Assembly (NCBI RefSeq): GCF_030867095.1
Contig: NC_081826.1
Coordinates: forward strand, 246,430,251-246,494,250
Origin: Alligator mississippiensis
Lineage: Eukaryota > Chordata > Crocodylia > Alligatoridae
DNA length: 64,000 nt
Direction: 5' to 3'
The notes below the pieces were generated by a model that saw only the letters and a list, made by a program, of their open reading frames with translations, had not been told where the DNA came from and did no database searches. A program made the position numbers and the translations under genes. This document shows positions 1-13,065 of the stretch, piece after piece. Within the stretch, counting starts at the first letter, position 1. The number at the start of each line of letters is the position of its first letter.

Positions 1-671
1 CATAAAATCATATCCTCAACTGATGTAAATCGGTGTCTATTCATAAAGTATATTGAAGTTACGTTGAGGGCCTGGCTTAGAAATTATAATCTTACTAATG
101 CCAGTAATAGTCTTATTGAAGTAATAGTCTTATTTTCTAGTACAAATCTCATACAAAAGAACATATTCCTTGAGAAACTAATCAACAGTGATGGTCCTTG
201 GAGATTTTTCTTTGTTTGTTGGAGCTATCAGCGGACAATATTATGGTATACTAGGATTTTTTTTTTTTTGAGAAAAATGTGTTAAAACAATGATAGCAAA
301 ACAAACAAAAACACATCATTCTTACCAAAACAGAAATCCTTGCCAAAATGGCCATATATCATGGCTCTTGAACTAAATATATGAAATTTAAGTTTTATTA
401 ATGTACATTCTGTCTGTCTTAAAGCAAAAACTCGAGCTCTGCATCTCTTGCTCAGATCCATAATTCACACTGATGAATACTTTACTCCTCAAATAATTAA
501 TTGACTAGGGATGGGTAGAAACAAGGTAAGTGATCTGAGAGAGATGCAATATCTACAGTGGGATTACTCACAGAAAGACAGGAATTATCTTTTTGTGTCT
601 ATAGTCTAGCATAATGCACCTTGACCCAATGTGCTTCTATAATATAAATAAACAATGACAACAACATAAAA
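1..671. other. AT-rich unique sequence, no gene seen
   Basis: I see no gene, RNA or recognisable repeat apart from short A/T runs (for example T10 near 259). The open frame at 64-285 has biased low-complexity composition and no recognisable motif, so I do not treat it as coding. Confidence 0.6.
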
Positions 672-879
672 CAGGGTGCATCTACATGAGATGCTGCTGT
701 GCAATCATTACTGCATTTTTATTTAGTACTTCTATTAGCAAGTACTAAATAAATGTTCAGTAACCAGAGTTACTGTGTAGTAGAGCCAGTGAATGTCTTT
801 TAGGTGACACTACTGTGCAGTAGCCTAATAATAATGTGCATTAGCATATTAGCACCATCCCTGCTGTGACGCTCCACTG
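672..879. mobile_element. Short non-autonomous DNA element with gtgcatctac terminus
   Basis: It begins with 'cagggtgcatctacatgag' and ends 'gacgctccactg', so both outer ends read CAG inward. Inside are repeated 'actgtgcagtagc' words and the pair 'tagtactt' / 'aagtacta'. The same words occur in the copies at 51389-51637 and in the larger elements at 20.2, 21.5 and 45.6 kb, so I group it with them. The flanks show no clear target duplication, so the superfamily is undecided (hAT-like by the CAG ends). Confidence 0.6.
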
Positions 880-1936
880 TGATTATTTTTTTGGCCGCTG
901 TGCAGTCAGCATCTTCTGTAGACTTACGCACAGAGAAGCAGGATTTGCACCATCAGCAGTATAGTAAGTGGGAAATAGAATTTCCTCAGCATTGATGACA
1001 AATACAGGACATCTAAGGTGCAAAATGATATGTCTGATTAGTATTTGTATTCTATATAAGAAAATATATTGCATTTGGGGTTAGGGGCAGAATTGGCTTT
1101 GTGAGCTGTTGTATTCTTCTCTAGTTTCTTTCTATAACAAAAGAGAGTTTGTGTTTACATCTTAATTCCCACCCATATAACTACAAATTGATAAATTAAA
1201 GTGTGGTATTTCCTAGGTTTAGTTTGGAGGAATAACCCACAGGAGGGAAATTTATATTGCTTGTTGTGATTCAATTTACTATCAAGTTTCCCTTGAGGCT
1301 GTTGGAAAAGTGCTTCTGGAAAAGTACAAAGCAAACAAGCTAATCAAAACCAATAATTACTTACTCAAAAGAAGATAAAGGGCTGAAGTACAAAGCTTTA
1401 AAAACATTTTCCTCATTTTTAACTTGAGAGTGCACTGAACATAGGGAAAACTGATTTCACACTCTAGGGGCAGATGGATATGTTGCCTGCTCAAACATAT
1501 CTAGTAACTTTTTTACATAAAAGTGCATCCTCTGCATCAGGGAACTTAGATGCAGTCACAACTAATTCCCAGCAGGCAGCACTTCAGATCTACACACTGA
1601 CTGCCTCCATACAGTAGCCTGCCTCCAGGCAGGGAAAGCAGCAGTAACTGGTGCTTTCCTGTCATTGTTTTATTTTGGGGATTTTCTAAGGGTGAATACA
1701 AGCATTACATTTTACTGGTGGCATCACAGTTCCACCATTACCTCTAACAAGGTAGAAGTGGTCTTTGGTAGAGTTCCTACTGGAGAAACAAACACTTGTA
1801 CTTTTATTTCTTTGACAGAAGCCTCTGCACTTGTCTCCAGCATGCATTGATCTGTTCCCCCTCCTCCTTCTCCTCCACAGAGGCAGTCTGATTCAGCTGG
1901 ACTCCACAGCTGTGACTGAGCAAAAAGAAAATTTTA
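880..1936. other. Unique sequence, no gene seen
   Basis: No coding or RNA feature is supported. A small inverted motif 'cctgcctccaggcagg' lies near 1619-1634. The stretch 1540-1920 is richer in C and G than what precedes it and may be an old unrecognised repeat. Confidence 0.5.
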
Positions 1937-2229
1937 TAGATTTCATAGACATTAGGACTGGAAGGGACCTCAGAAGATCATCAAGTCCAGGTCCCTGCCC
2001 CAGGGGCAGGAAGTCAGCTGGGGTCATAGGATCCCAGCAAGAAAAACATCTAGGTTTCTCTTGAAGGCATTCAAAGTAGGTGCTTGAACCACCTCCAGCG
2101 GCAGGCCATTCCAGATTTTGGGGGCTTGGACAGTAAAAAAATTCTTCCTTATGTCCAGCCTGAAACGGTCTAGCAGGAGTTTATAATCATTCGGCCTTGT
2201 AATCCCTTGGGGTGCTCTGGTGAACAAAA
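1937..2229 (-). mobile_element. CR1 LINE 3' end, 5'-truncated
   Basis: Read on the minus strand, this is the last part of CR1 ORF2 plus the short 3' tail. The translated minus strand gives RFRLDIRKNFFTVQAPKIW, then NGLPLEVVQAPTLNAFKRNLD, the standard CR1 ORF2 C-terminus. The tail carries 'tagtcctaatgtctatgaa' at the element's 3' end. It belongs to the same subfamily as the copies at 3909 and 42737, which share the 'ccaggggcaggaagtca' block. It is truncated before the RT domain and non-functional. Confidence 0.92.
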
Positions 2230-3225
2230 TCCAGGTCGTTGACAGTTTTGTGGGTTGGAAAAGCCCAGGCCCTCTTCACAGCCCTATTGCTATGCAGCTA
2301 TCAACACATGCCCTCACCTCCCCCAAAGTCTGAGCAGGTGGGAGAAACTGATCCACCGGCACTTGACCTTCCACCCACCAGCACACCTCTAAACCCAGCT
2401 CAGTCCATCCCCGCCAAACACTGTTCCCTGGAACCCCTGACCCCTCCCCTCTAGACATGGCCCAGATCACACCTACTGTTCCTAACCCCCCCCCCAGCCA
2501 TGCCCCGCCCCCAGACCCAGCCCTTACCAAACCAATCTGTATTGGGGAAGGGCAGAGGAAAGCTGTGTGTCTATGCTGTTTGGGTATGGGAGAGGGCAGG
2601 GCTGCCAGATCCCACCCACTCCCATACCCAAGCAGCAGACACAGCTCCCATGAGGAACACAATGCACTGATTTACATGGCCCACACCCACCATTCCCAGG
2701 CCCCCTTCCCAAGCCCACCCCCCCGACCTAATGTATACCCAAAAGGCTATTTTGTGTAGGATGTGAAGGGGTAGAGTGGGGGCCTTCTCTAAACTGTTTG
2801 GATATGGGAAGCGGGGAGTGGAGCTACCAGATCCTGCCTCCACTTACCTATACAGCATAGACATGGCCCCTGCTGGGAGCAGATACCAGACCCCCACCAG
2901 TATGGACTAGCCTAACCAGTCCTTGCCCTGATAGCAATGAAGCCCCACCCCAACCCCAGCCTTCCCACCCAATACCAGGACACAATCTCAACCAGACTTA
3001 TCCTACCAATTCTGGAAAGTGGTCCATCAGCTGGTGCCAGAGGGGTAAGGATCCATTGCAGAATACTGGAGGGGAAATGGACTTGAAAGGACATCAGACA
3101 TAGTCATGGTTTTGGAGGCTGTCAGCTGTCTTCAGGGATCTGTATAGAGGGGTCTCCTGGCTGGGTGCCATTGGCAGCACAGGCTTTCTGCATAGCAGTC
3201 AGCCAGACCCTGTCAACCTTGTACA
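2230..3225. repeat. GC-rich block with a 218-bp internal duplication
   Basis: The block starts at the truncated edge of the CR1 copy and is C/G-rich, unlike its AT-rich flanks. Two diverged copies of one segment are offset by 218 bp: 'ctgtttgggtatggg' at 2576 and 'ctgtttggatatggg' at 2794, each followed by a 'gccagatcc' or 'accagatcc' phrase. Possible weak inverted ends are 'gtcgttgacag' near 2233 and 'ctgtcaacctt' near 3212. Overlapping open frames on both strands reflect low stop-codon density in GC-rich DNA, not genes. It is probably an old non-autonomous DNA element core of unknown family. Confidence 0.45.
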
Positions 3226-3908
3226 GAGTTCTATAGGAAGGATTTCCAAGCACTCAAAGTAAACTGCTATATTTCCATTGCTTCATTTGAACACACCACA
3301 AGATCAGTCTTCTTATAAAGCTACAATTTTGACTACATTTATCTTTCTATTTCATAATGACAAATTATTTGGGAATGTTGAACCCTATGACAGATACAAA
3401 CTTTCAGTGATTCCTCCTCATCCTCTGCATTTATTATAGCTTGATTTGAGGATTTGTGGCATGCTGTGGGGAAAAAGAATGATGTTATCATTAGGGAAAA
3501 TGTCTGTATGGACTCTCTCAGTTACTGCTCTAATATAATAGCAACCAATGTGATTGGAGTCAACCAGAAGTGTCAGCATTCAATCTCAGTTATACCAGTA
3601 TAACTCCATTGACTTCAGTGGAGTTACAGTAAGATTGGAGACCTGTCCTCTATCAGCACCATGTTGGGGGTAGGGTTTTGTGGGTTTTTTTTTTTATTTT
3701 TTAGGGACCTGTTATTCAAGGCCTGGTTTTCTACATTTACTCAGTGTTTAGAAAACTCTTTCTATGAGTTTTCTTCAGTTTTCATAATGAGAGATAAATG
3801 TAACAGAATCACTAGTCAAAATTGTTGTCTAGTATTTTGAAGGGAGAAATAAATGCTATTAGCTCTTCTGTTAGTTAGAGATGGAGTGTGTTATGCACTA
3901 CTTGGTTA
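3226..3908. other. AT-rich sequence with a faint old repeat
   Basis: No gene is seen. Around 3575-3650 the text 'ccattgacttcagtggag' resembles a very common degenerate sauropsid repeat with a 'cattgacttcaatgg' palindrome. Similar phrases occur near 12.3, 28.2 and 48.8 kb. The family is not named here. Confidence 0.35.
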
Positions 3909-4322
3909 TAGATTTCATAGACATTAGGGCTGGAAGGGACCTTGAGAGATCATCAAGTCCAGGCCCCTGCCTCAGGGGCAGGAAGTCATCTAGGGTCAAA
4001 GGAGCCCAGCAAGATAAGCATCCAAACGTTTCTCAAGAGTCTAGAGTAGGTGCCTGCATCACTTCTGGAGGGAGTCTATACCAGGCCTTGGGAGCTTGGA
4101 CAATAAAGAAGTTTTGCCTTATGTCCAGCCTAAAATAATCTTGGAGGAGTTTGTGACCGTTGAACCTTGTCATCTCTTGGAGATCTCTGGTGAACAGGTG
4201 TTCCCCCAGATCCTGATGCACACACCTTACATACTTATAGGATGCCACCAAGTCACCCCTGAGCCTGGGCTTTTGCTGGGTGAAGAGTCCCATGCCTTTC
4301 AGCCTCTTTTCATGAGACATTA
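3909..4322 (-). mobile_element. CR1 LINE 3' end, 5'-truncated
   Basis: Minus-strand CR1 ORF2 C-terminus and tail. An open minus-strand frame (4033-4320) carries the family marks: the EKRLKGMGLF block (usually [10 protein letters not shown]), RLRGDLVASYKY, and YFRLDIRQNFFIVQAPKAW. The 3' tail 'ccctaatgtctatgaaa' lies at 3909-3930. It is the same subfamily as the 1937 copy. The upstream ORF2 is missing, so this is a dead-on-arrival insertion. Confidence 0.93.
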
Positions 4323-4379
4323 TGAAATGTCTCTCCCATTAGTCATAGCATTTTTCATTATGAACAACTAGTGATATTC

Positions 4380-4403
4380 AATATATATATATATATATAT
4401 ATA
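4380..4403. repeat. (AT)n microsatellite
   Basis: An uninterrupted run of about 11-12 AT units lies just beyond the 5' edge of the CR1 fragment. Confidence 0.95.
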
Positions 4404-7400
4404 ACCACATTCTCAGATGTGTGAGATCTTAAATGTCTGTATTAACTTAGATTTGTTTATGCAGGCTACCTCCAGGATGCTCTGATTTTCACACGTTCTA
4501 TTTTACCATTGCTGCCTGAGGATAGAGGGGCAGAGTAAGAAAGTGTTTGTAGCCTCTACAGTTTTGTTTCACTGCCATAACTGAGTAAGAGAAAAAACTT
4601 AGAAGCCAGATCCTTTGCCCTTTATTTTCTGGCTGATCTTGACAACCAAGGCAGCACAAGGAAAGAGGGGAGATGAGTGAAAGTAAGACCTGCAGCACAA
4701 TGTCAATAAACGCTGTGTGTTCCTTGTGGGGCACCTACAGGATCTTACAGTAGCATTTAAGCTCATCAAAATCATACTGATGTCTGAAAGACCCTGTGGT
4801 TCTAAGAAAAGACAAAGAGAGAAGGCTGTATATTAGCATCTTCCTTCTTTCTGCTAGTGCCATAACTAAGCTCACTGCAGCTGAGGATTTCAAACGGATT
4901 TTCTTCCTAGTTAATACATTTGTGTTTCCAGTTGGGTATCACAAATAATGGCACGAAAAGAAAGAAAAGTGTGATTTCCCTTAATTTTCTCAGACCCAGT
5001 ATTTAGAGACCCAGGAATATGTATGACATGTTTTCTTCTGACATTTCATCCTAGTTTTCTTAATGTAATCAGCATCTATTTCCACCAACTCATTCCTCTC
5101 TAGGTAGAAAAGAGAAATGATAGAACATAGACATCAAAGGTCTACATATGGCCAAGCGATCATTGATTCACAAATAGGTAAGAGTGAAAGTAATTTGCTT
5201 TTAATTGCCTTCTATAGCTCTCGCATGTTACCTCATTATTTGCGGTATGACTAACTACAGCAGTAGAAAAGAGTATGGGTGTATACTGACTACAGAAAAG
5301 TATAACAATAAAACATGCTCTATTTCCCTAGTCTGAAGTACTATAAAACAGGCAACAATGTATTAAAGACACTAATTATAGAAAATATATACCAGTAGGG
5401 AATGGTGCAGTTAATGATGCTTTGCTATACCATTATCTAAGACAAAAGTGGAAAAGTTTTAATGGTGAATATTGTACAGGAGAGTTTTAGAAGTTCAAAC
5501 AAGGATTAGACAAATAAAGTCAGTGAAAAACTATTGCTAAGAGAGATAAAGTACATTTGGAGCCAGTAACCAGAACAACTGAAATGGGAAATTTGCCATC
5601 CATTATCAGATTAGTGGTCCATCTATTCCAGTATTCTTTCATCAAGAGTGTTTGGTATCAGAAACTTGAGAAAGGCATAACAGTCCTTATAAGGTTAATT
5701 AGCAAATAGAAAGGAAACAACTGTGTGTAGGCTAAGTATCATTGAGTGGCCATTCTTCTTTTTAAGTTTTGTGTAGTGTAACTATGGCTGCTGTTGTTAT
5801 CATCTATGCTAATATTTAATATTATTTATAATTTTTCTCAACTTCTGGATTTAATAGTATCATGTATGCTCGAAATTTTGTTTTATATGCAAAGTACTTG
5901 CTTGTAAAAATTGTATGTGTGCTGTTGTTCACTTTCATTTAATATTTATTTGTTCCAGAGCAGAGGTTAATAGTGAAGGTTAGTATGTATGCCTCTACAT
6001 GATTGTGTCTCAAATCTCGTATTCTTCCTAATTTCTACTTTATATTTTGCCTTATAGGCTGTATTTCAATACTTAATGCCTCCACCCTATACTATGCAGG
6101 TAGCAGTGATAAGGCAAAGACAAAAGTGAGGTTCTCACGGTAAGCCTTGATGAATATCAAGAGACATGGAATAAAGCTACAGGATTGAAGCATAAAAAGC
6201 TCAGATCATCTGAGAGGCAGGAGGAAGTGTGCATGGATATGACTTGTGCAAACTTGAAAATGAATGTGTGTGGGGGTATGTCTGTGTGTATTGAACATAA
6301 TTTTCAAATTTGCATTAGAAAAATGATTTTGGAAGCGCGTATAGCAGTTTGTTTTCATGACTCACGCTTTAGATGCTTATAGGAGGAATTTTATAATAAG
6401 CAGCAGAAACAGATTATGAGTAATGTATGTATGAGTAATAAATTAGTTGTGGTCTAGAAAAAGCAGGGGGGAGGGCGGGGTCTAGCTTGCTCTCCCTCTT
6501 AAACGGGAAAATTTCCTTTTCTAATCCTACTCTGTAATGGGGCCCTATGGCTCCCCTTAAAAGGTCTATACAATTTTATCTGTGCCAGGAATTAAATGAT
6601 TAAAGCATTTTATTCCTTTGTTCTTTGATTGACTGCCACTGCTACAAACTCCACGGAGCCTCATGCTTTAACAGTCTTCAGAAAATTGCGTCACTACAGT
6701 ATACCTGGACCAATGATGAGCTGAAATATAAAGAAAAGGTAATCACCGATTTATAGAGACTGACACAAGTAGTGCAATACTAATAAATAACTATCATTTC
6801 TCAGTTTCCTTTCTATTGCTTTGGCAAACCCTGAAGACACAAAAAGGCACTCAGGCTAGCAATTGCAAAAGTAGCTTTTTTCTGTGCCATTTATAGATTG
6901 CAAAAGTAATATGCTCCCATTTAGAGATGGGCTTTAAAAATGACGGACATTAAACTGTACTTTCCAGCTTTGTTCATATGTGCAGAAGGGAATGCTCAAA
7001 TGGTATCCTCTTTCTGGTTCCATCTGTTAACTTTGTAATCAGATTAGTAACATGCAAGGAGTACTAACTTGTCTAGATCCCCACAAGAAAAGACCAAATA
7101 ATTTAGGCAGAAAAGGGACAGAGCATGGCATACATGCACAACCTTTACTAAGGTTAATGACTTGCAGAAATTTAAAAATGTGTCTCTATATTTTTACAGT
7201 CCTCATTTTAGAGGACAGTTGGGTTAAGAGGGAATTTTTTTATCAAACAGGAAATAGAAAATTTTATACATAGGTCTGAATCAAATTTTAAGCTGATCAT
7301 GCAGTTTGCATCTATGAATTACTTTCATTAGGTAACCCAGTTAACTAGCTATTTTTGCATGGAACAGTCCAGCTTAGGTATAGATACCAACAAGAATAAT

Positions 7401-10060
7401 CTATATGCTAGATACTTCCTAGATAGGATAGGAAGAATTGTAAAGAAGCTGAAAAGGGTAAATATAAAGAAAAAGAGTGTTTAATGCAAATCAACAGGGC
7501 TTACTGGGAACATGATGAGAAACTGTGCGCGCTCCAATCACCCTGACAGTTGTATGAGATGTATAGGAATTTTAAATGCTAGCAGGGACAAGAACCAGAG
7601 TGGTCAAAGGGTAAGGACCAGATAAAAAGAAGTCCAGAGATTCTCCAGGCTGAAGCTTGAGCCTTGGGTCAAGAATTGATCCTTGTGAAGAAGCTGTTTT
7701 AGACTGAGGCATAATTGGACAGCTCTACACTGTAGGTAGCAGTGATGCTTGTAGCAGCAGTGGCAGATGGGCTGCTGGTGGCAGTATAGCAATTGGACAG
7801 TGGCTGATGTTTTTGTGCTCCCATAAGCCAGTGCCCAAGGCCGATGCCCTGGTTATCCCCCTTGGTTATGCTACTGGTTTTAGAAATGCAATAAGTTATC
7901 CATTCCAGAAAGCAGTGTAAAAGACAGGGATGATGAATCTTTGTTTATGCTGTAAGCATTGTCTGACAAGAAAGATTCAGACTCGGAACAAGGCTCATTA
8001 TAAGCTGAGTGGAAACATGGGTTTGATTTGTTTGTTTTGCTTTTTAGGGAAAAAAAAATAAAAAAAATTTGAAAAGTGAAAAGATCTCCGAGATTTCTGT
8101 GGGTAATCCACAAAGAGTTTGAACCATGGATGGGGAGCTTCATGGAAGAAATCACAGGACCAGACTGTATGAAAAGCTGTGTAAATGAGTGATCATAACT
8201 GAAAACAACGGAGTCGCACAAAGGACACAGAATGTGACAAAAAGTACAATGTAGAAAAATAGGCTGAGCATGTAAGTGTAGTTAAAGAAATTAAGATGTG
8301 CTGGATAAACGCAGCTAACACTAACAGAAACAGCAAATAAACCTCAAGGGTGAACTCTGACCCACAATTACTAGAAAAGAACAAAATTATCAAAATCTCA
8401 CAAAAAGGTTAGAAGAGGTTTGATTTATGACAAAACTGAGCATCAAAAATATCTGTGCCAGCAACGATTATTAAGAGCCTTGAGGTACAGGCTTGCGAAT
8501 TGAACATTTTCAATTTATCTAGCCCTTAAAATGCTTTTCGACTTCTTGGATTAGAGGCAGTTTGATACCAGCAGAAGTATAAATCAGGGCTTATTGGGTA
8601 TTAGAAGAAAATCTACTTGAGCATTGCAAAAGGGTTTACAATTTGATAAATATTCCAGCTGAGTATTCATGGAAAGCTGTATCGTCTTCAAGTGTGTGCA
8701 CAGCCTGTGAATTGATCATCTCAGCCTAATATTCTTCTTCAGGAGTTCTACTGATGTGTGAAGTGGTAAAGAGCTGATCAGAATCAAGTATTTTACATCA
8801 GATAAAAATAGTATGTGATACTTAGATCAGAGACCCAATGCAGGAAGTTGTTAACAAAAAGGAAAAAAAAACAACCCATATCCTATCCCCATTGTAGCAC
8901 GAAAATGTATTCTGCCCAGGAAAAGGGCAGCAGTCAGTATGCGGATTTAGACGTCTGTGAAAGATTAATTTTTGCAATAATTCAGTCAGTCACTGAGGAG
9001 CTTTTTGGTGGCAGGCCTGTTAAGTCAGTACACATCTGGCAAGATCACTTTTGAGGGGAGGAGAGACCATATTGATATGGATTAATGTGTGAGGCTGACA
9101 TGTCGTTTTAATTCCTTTTTTCCCCTGCCTTTATCTCCATAGCCCAGAGGACAGGCTGTAAAATATAGTAAATTTTAGAAACAGATCTCTCTTTACACAG
9201 ATGCAGGGAGGCTAGTCCACTCACTGTGAAACAGAAACACTAATAGTTTGCCAGGATTCAAATCACTCGCATGCTTTTTTGCCTTTTGTGAAGGCCTACA
9301 GCTGATGAACACAACTGATAGTTTGCAATTGTCACTGTAATGAAGTCTCAGCTACCTAAAGAGTTATGGAAAATCTTTATCTAAACTCTTCTACTTCCTG
9401 TTCTATGAAAGGTTTCCTTTGTAAAGAGTTAGTTAAAACTTTCTTATGAAGTATGAGGTGGAGACTTCTGTCTAAGCAAATTACTGTTTTGTACAATAGC
9501 TGTTATTCTACGTATGCAGGTATGTTATACAAGCACAGCAGAAGATAGACAGCAAGATATCTATCTGTCATTATAATCAAGCCACTAGAGTATAACTAAA
9601 TGCTACCACATATAAAGGGACGCCATCTCCAATGTTCCTCCCTGACTTGCTCCTCTTCTCATTATTGTATGTGCTACCCCTTTTTGTAGGGAATAAAACT
9701 TTCTATCTAGGTATTCTGATTTGTACCCACTTTGAAATATTTAAAACTAGGAATCCTAGACTTCCAGCCCTGTGTTCATGACTGGGAAATGAATAGGTAA
9801 ACAGCTCCTGATACTACCATTATCACACTGGGCTTGTGGCACAAAAGTTGTGAAAAAATTGTTCAGCATTTCCCAACACTCTCCAAACAAAGCCCTTGGG
9901 CTGCTTTAGAAAATATGAAATGCATGCCTGACCAGTTCTTCAAAGGATGAGGAAGAGGAAAATCCCTTCTCAGCTGTGGAGTATGTGCTTAGAGTCAAAA
10001 CAACCAAAAAAGTGCTCAAAATTTTATCTCCTAGATAGGGATAACCCTATATCAGGAAGG
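4404..10060. other. Long AT-rich unique stretch
   Basis: No coding gene or RNA is supported over 5.6 kb. Two spots deserve mention. 5590-5690 ('tggtccatctattccagta') resembles the start of a widespread old sauropsid interspersed repeat. 6440-6730 is a high-complexity island containing 'cctttgttctttgattg' and almost no decay-type simple sequence, which could be conserved non-coding DNA. Short frames at 6185, 7052, 7880 and 8815 show no domain signature. Confidence 0.5.
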
Positions 10061-10064
10061 AGGC

Positions 10065-10142
10065 AGGGCAGGATAGGACCTTACAGACTAATTTGTTTAG
10101 CAATTAATAAGCTTTCATAGGTTACAGCCTACATCATGCTAA
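10065..10142 (-). repeat. Degenerate sauropsid interspersed repeat
   Basis: Read on the minus strand it gives 'ctgtaacctatgaaagctta' followed by 'attagtctgtaaggtc'. This matches the layout of a very common reptile repeat (gctgtagctcacgaaagctt ... ttagtctctaaggtgcc) as I remember it. It is short and diverged, and I do not assign a named family. Confidence 0.45.
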
Positions 10143-12449
10143 CCATACATACCTACCTAATGCTATGCCATGTATAATGAAGGCTTTAAAAAAAAGGGCA
10201 GATGGTTGGAGCTAAATTCCTGGCTAAACCACTGATATGTTGCTCACAACTCTCTACACATACAAGTGAGCTTATCAGGTTCCCAATGGTCCAAGGGTGG
10301 AGCAATCAGTGCCACTGGGAACAGGTAAGTGGACAGCAGATAGGAATTCTCCAGAAGGACATCCTTAGGTTATATCCCCTCATAGAAGGGTAGTTACTAT
10401 ACACAGTTGCTGCAAACTTACCAGATTTTACCAAGTTTACACTAAAATATAATTTTACCATCATTTATCATATGGAGCTTCTAAACATTCCTCAATAAAT
10501 CATACAATTTATTTACTGCAGCTCATCATCTCAAGTCTTTTGACACAATTTTTTTTTTTTTTTTATCCAGTTAAATGTATTAGCCTTATATATATAAGAA
10601 GAGATTTATAGGGGTGAGGAGTCAGAAATCAACTAGATCAACTTTAATCTGAAATTTTTTGGTGTAATGATATCTATTACAACACTCCAGTTTAGCTGCA
10701 AACATTTTGCTCAGTGGCCTCCTTTAGATGATGGACCAGGTTTATGTACATATATCTTTCACAAAACTTCACTTTGATGTGTGCTTTTCCTGGATTATTT
10801 CACTATGTTTTTCTCACATTGTTAAATATTTCTACACACTCAGGGTATGACAATGTATCAACCTCTTGTTTGTTTTCTTGACTTCTGTTCTTTTAATTTA
10901 ATTAATAGTTAGTTAAAAGAAGGTTATTTGACTCTCTCCTTATGGCATTATTTGATTATTTTTACACTTTCCTTTGTCTTGCTCTACAATAAAATACATT
11001 TCATCTTGTTTGATTTGCTGCCCCTATGGTATTCAACTACTTCAAATATTTTAAGTCTTATTCCTGAGAAAACTATAACTTCAATTAAGTGACAAAAGAC
11101 ACTGTTACATCAAAAAGCTTAAAAAATTAAACTTCTCCCTCTTTTATATAACCCATAGTTAAATTCATTCTACATTACAAACTGTAATAGCATTTGTAAA
11201 TGGAATATGGAATAACAACTGACCATGTTGTTATAAATATTTTCTTTGATATTGCTTGTACTGCAATATTGGGCCTAATGTGTTAGCTTCAAGTAATAGA
11301 AATCACTAGGTGGAATCACTAGGTAGTATCATAAGTCAAATATCATATGATCCAGTGTCAGGTGTCAGAAGTGCACGATATCAAATGGAAGGTACTATGG
11401 TTAGTGTATGAAGAAACAGAGAGCCCCTCTAAATAATTATTTTAATCTTATCCATAACTTACAAATGATTCATCTTTTCTGAACACAGAATTCATGAAAA
11501 ATTAAGCATCTAACTAGGAACATGATACCGAGTTGGTCTTCATTATACTGAGAACGAGACTTGCAGGACAGCAAGTTTCACTATGTAAGGAAATATAAAT
11601 GCATTCTGAGCAATTATTAATTCTACAAGGAGGCCTGTCACCTCTTTATTAGTTAGGGGATTAAGTTCAGATTTCCCTTCTGGCAACACAATTTATTATA
11701 AATCCAGGTTATAACTGAATTTCTCAGCTATTCTTTCTAATTGATTGCATCTGCAGAAGTTTGTTTTTTTTTCAATTTTTTAAAATATATTTTAACCATG
11801 TAGCTCCTTCTGCAACAATGAATTAAACCCCAAAGAGCTCTAAAAATAATAATATTTAGAAAAAATGGAATGCAGAAATTAATAACAAAACTCCACCAGT
11901 TTTCAAAGCCACAGCAGTGCAAGGTGTCACTACTTCAGAATCCAACAGGAACTGAAATTTTGTAATGTTCCATCATCCAGAACAATATATTCCACAAAAG
12001 TTAATTGCACATTAGTTGCCTTCCCTGATTCTTGTTATTCATTTCTTCCTCCAAGTTATACAGGGATGACCTCAGTCCTGTAAAGAAAGAAGTCAATTAT
12101 AAATTGGTGTAAGTGGGTATAATTCCCATGCAAGTCCTAAACTATATTCAGCAGTGACATAAGCAATGCTAATTGTCATCCACTGGGTATAAATTATAAC
12201 ATAATGGATATAACCAGCATCAAATTTAAGTCTGTGATCATACAAAAGTACAACATATGCACCAGATTTTAATATGACCTCAGCACCAGGAAGATCTCAT
12301 TCACAGTTTGTCCTAAGATTCTGATCTTGACTATTGAAGGCAATGGGAATCAAACTGGAAATCAAGAAGGGAGAAAAATGTAGGAGAAGCAAGTAAAATC
12401 TTTCCCTGCTAAAACTAAATGACACCCTTGTGAACTTCAAACCTCTGAA
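10143..12449. other. AT-rich unique sequence
   Basis: No gene is supported. There is a T16 run at 10549-10564 and many A/T homopolymers. The short minus-strand frame 11737-11922 is low complexity. Confidence 0.55.
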
Positions 12450-12469
12450 GGGGGGGGGGGGGGGGGGGG
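12450..12469 (+). repeat. Uninterrupted G20 tract
   Basis: Twenty consecutive G residues sit between AT-rich flanks. On paper it can form stacked G-quartets. Its length equals that of the tract at 60237-60256, so a sequencing or assembly length limit is possible. Confidence 0.9.
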
Positions 12470-12784
12470 AGAATCAACCTTTGTGTAAGTGAAAAACCCA
12501 AATGATGTTACACCATTTTTTCTACATGTTTACAAGGCATTTCAATATTATTAAGGAGCGTCGTCAGTTGTAGTCAAATACTACTGCATTGTGGTTAAAG
12601 AACTCATTCGCTAGAGTTGGAGTGAAAAAATACTTGGTAATACAGTGTCCTCCCATTCTATCATCTGAAGCTTGTATTTAACTAACATTATGAGTCTGGA
12701 TTCTACATTTGAAGAAAATCCTCTGATGACAGTCTAAAGCTATAATATCCCTAGAATTTCTGAACATCCCTATTTTGTCTTAAG

Positions 12785-13065
12785 AGCTAGGGATAGACAT
12801 GACACATAAATCAGTTTAAGTGATCAGAAACTGGTTTAAATTTGTAACAGAACAGATGTTTAGTGCACATAAACCAATTTGGAAATAGCTAAAACTGGTC
12901 TGAGATAAATCTGGTTGAAAATAGTATCAGACTTAACTAATTTGGATCAAACCAGTTTATGCAATGTCTGTCCCAGAAACCTTCCTGGTTTAAGTTAAAT
13001 CAGAGCCCCCCAGAATCCCAGTTATTTCTTGGGTTAAATTTATCTCTGGGTCTAGTTATATGGGC
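12785..13065 (+). mobile_element. Degenerate DNA element, copy A
   Basis: It begins 'gagctagggatagacatgac' and holds 'ataaatcagtttaagtgatc', 'ctggtttaaat', 'gtgcacataaaccaattt' and 'agtatcagacttaacta' in order. The same words in the same order appear on the opposite strand at 32155-32912. It is non-coding, probably a non-autonomous DNA transposon fragment. The right boundary is uncertain. Confidence 0.55.

Noticed and set aside
2233-3221. Terminal inverted repeats of a defined transposon
   Set aside because: The gtcgttgacag / ctgtcaacctt match is short and imperfect and no target duplication was found, so boundaries are not asserted.
4380-4403. TATA promoter
   Set aside because: Simple AT microsatellite with no downstream gene.
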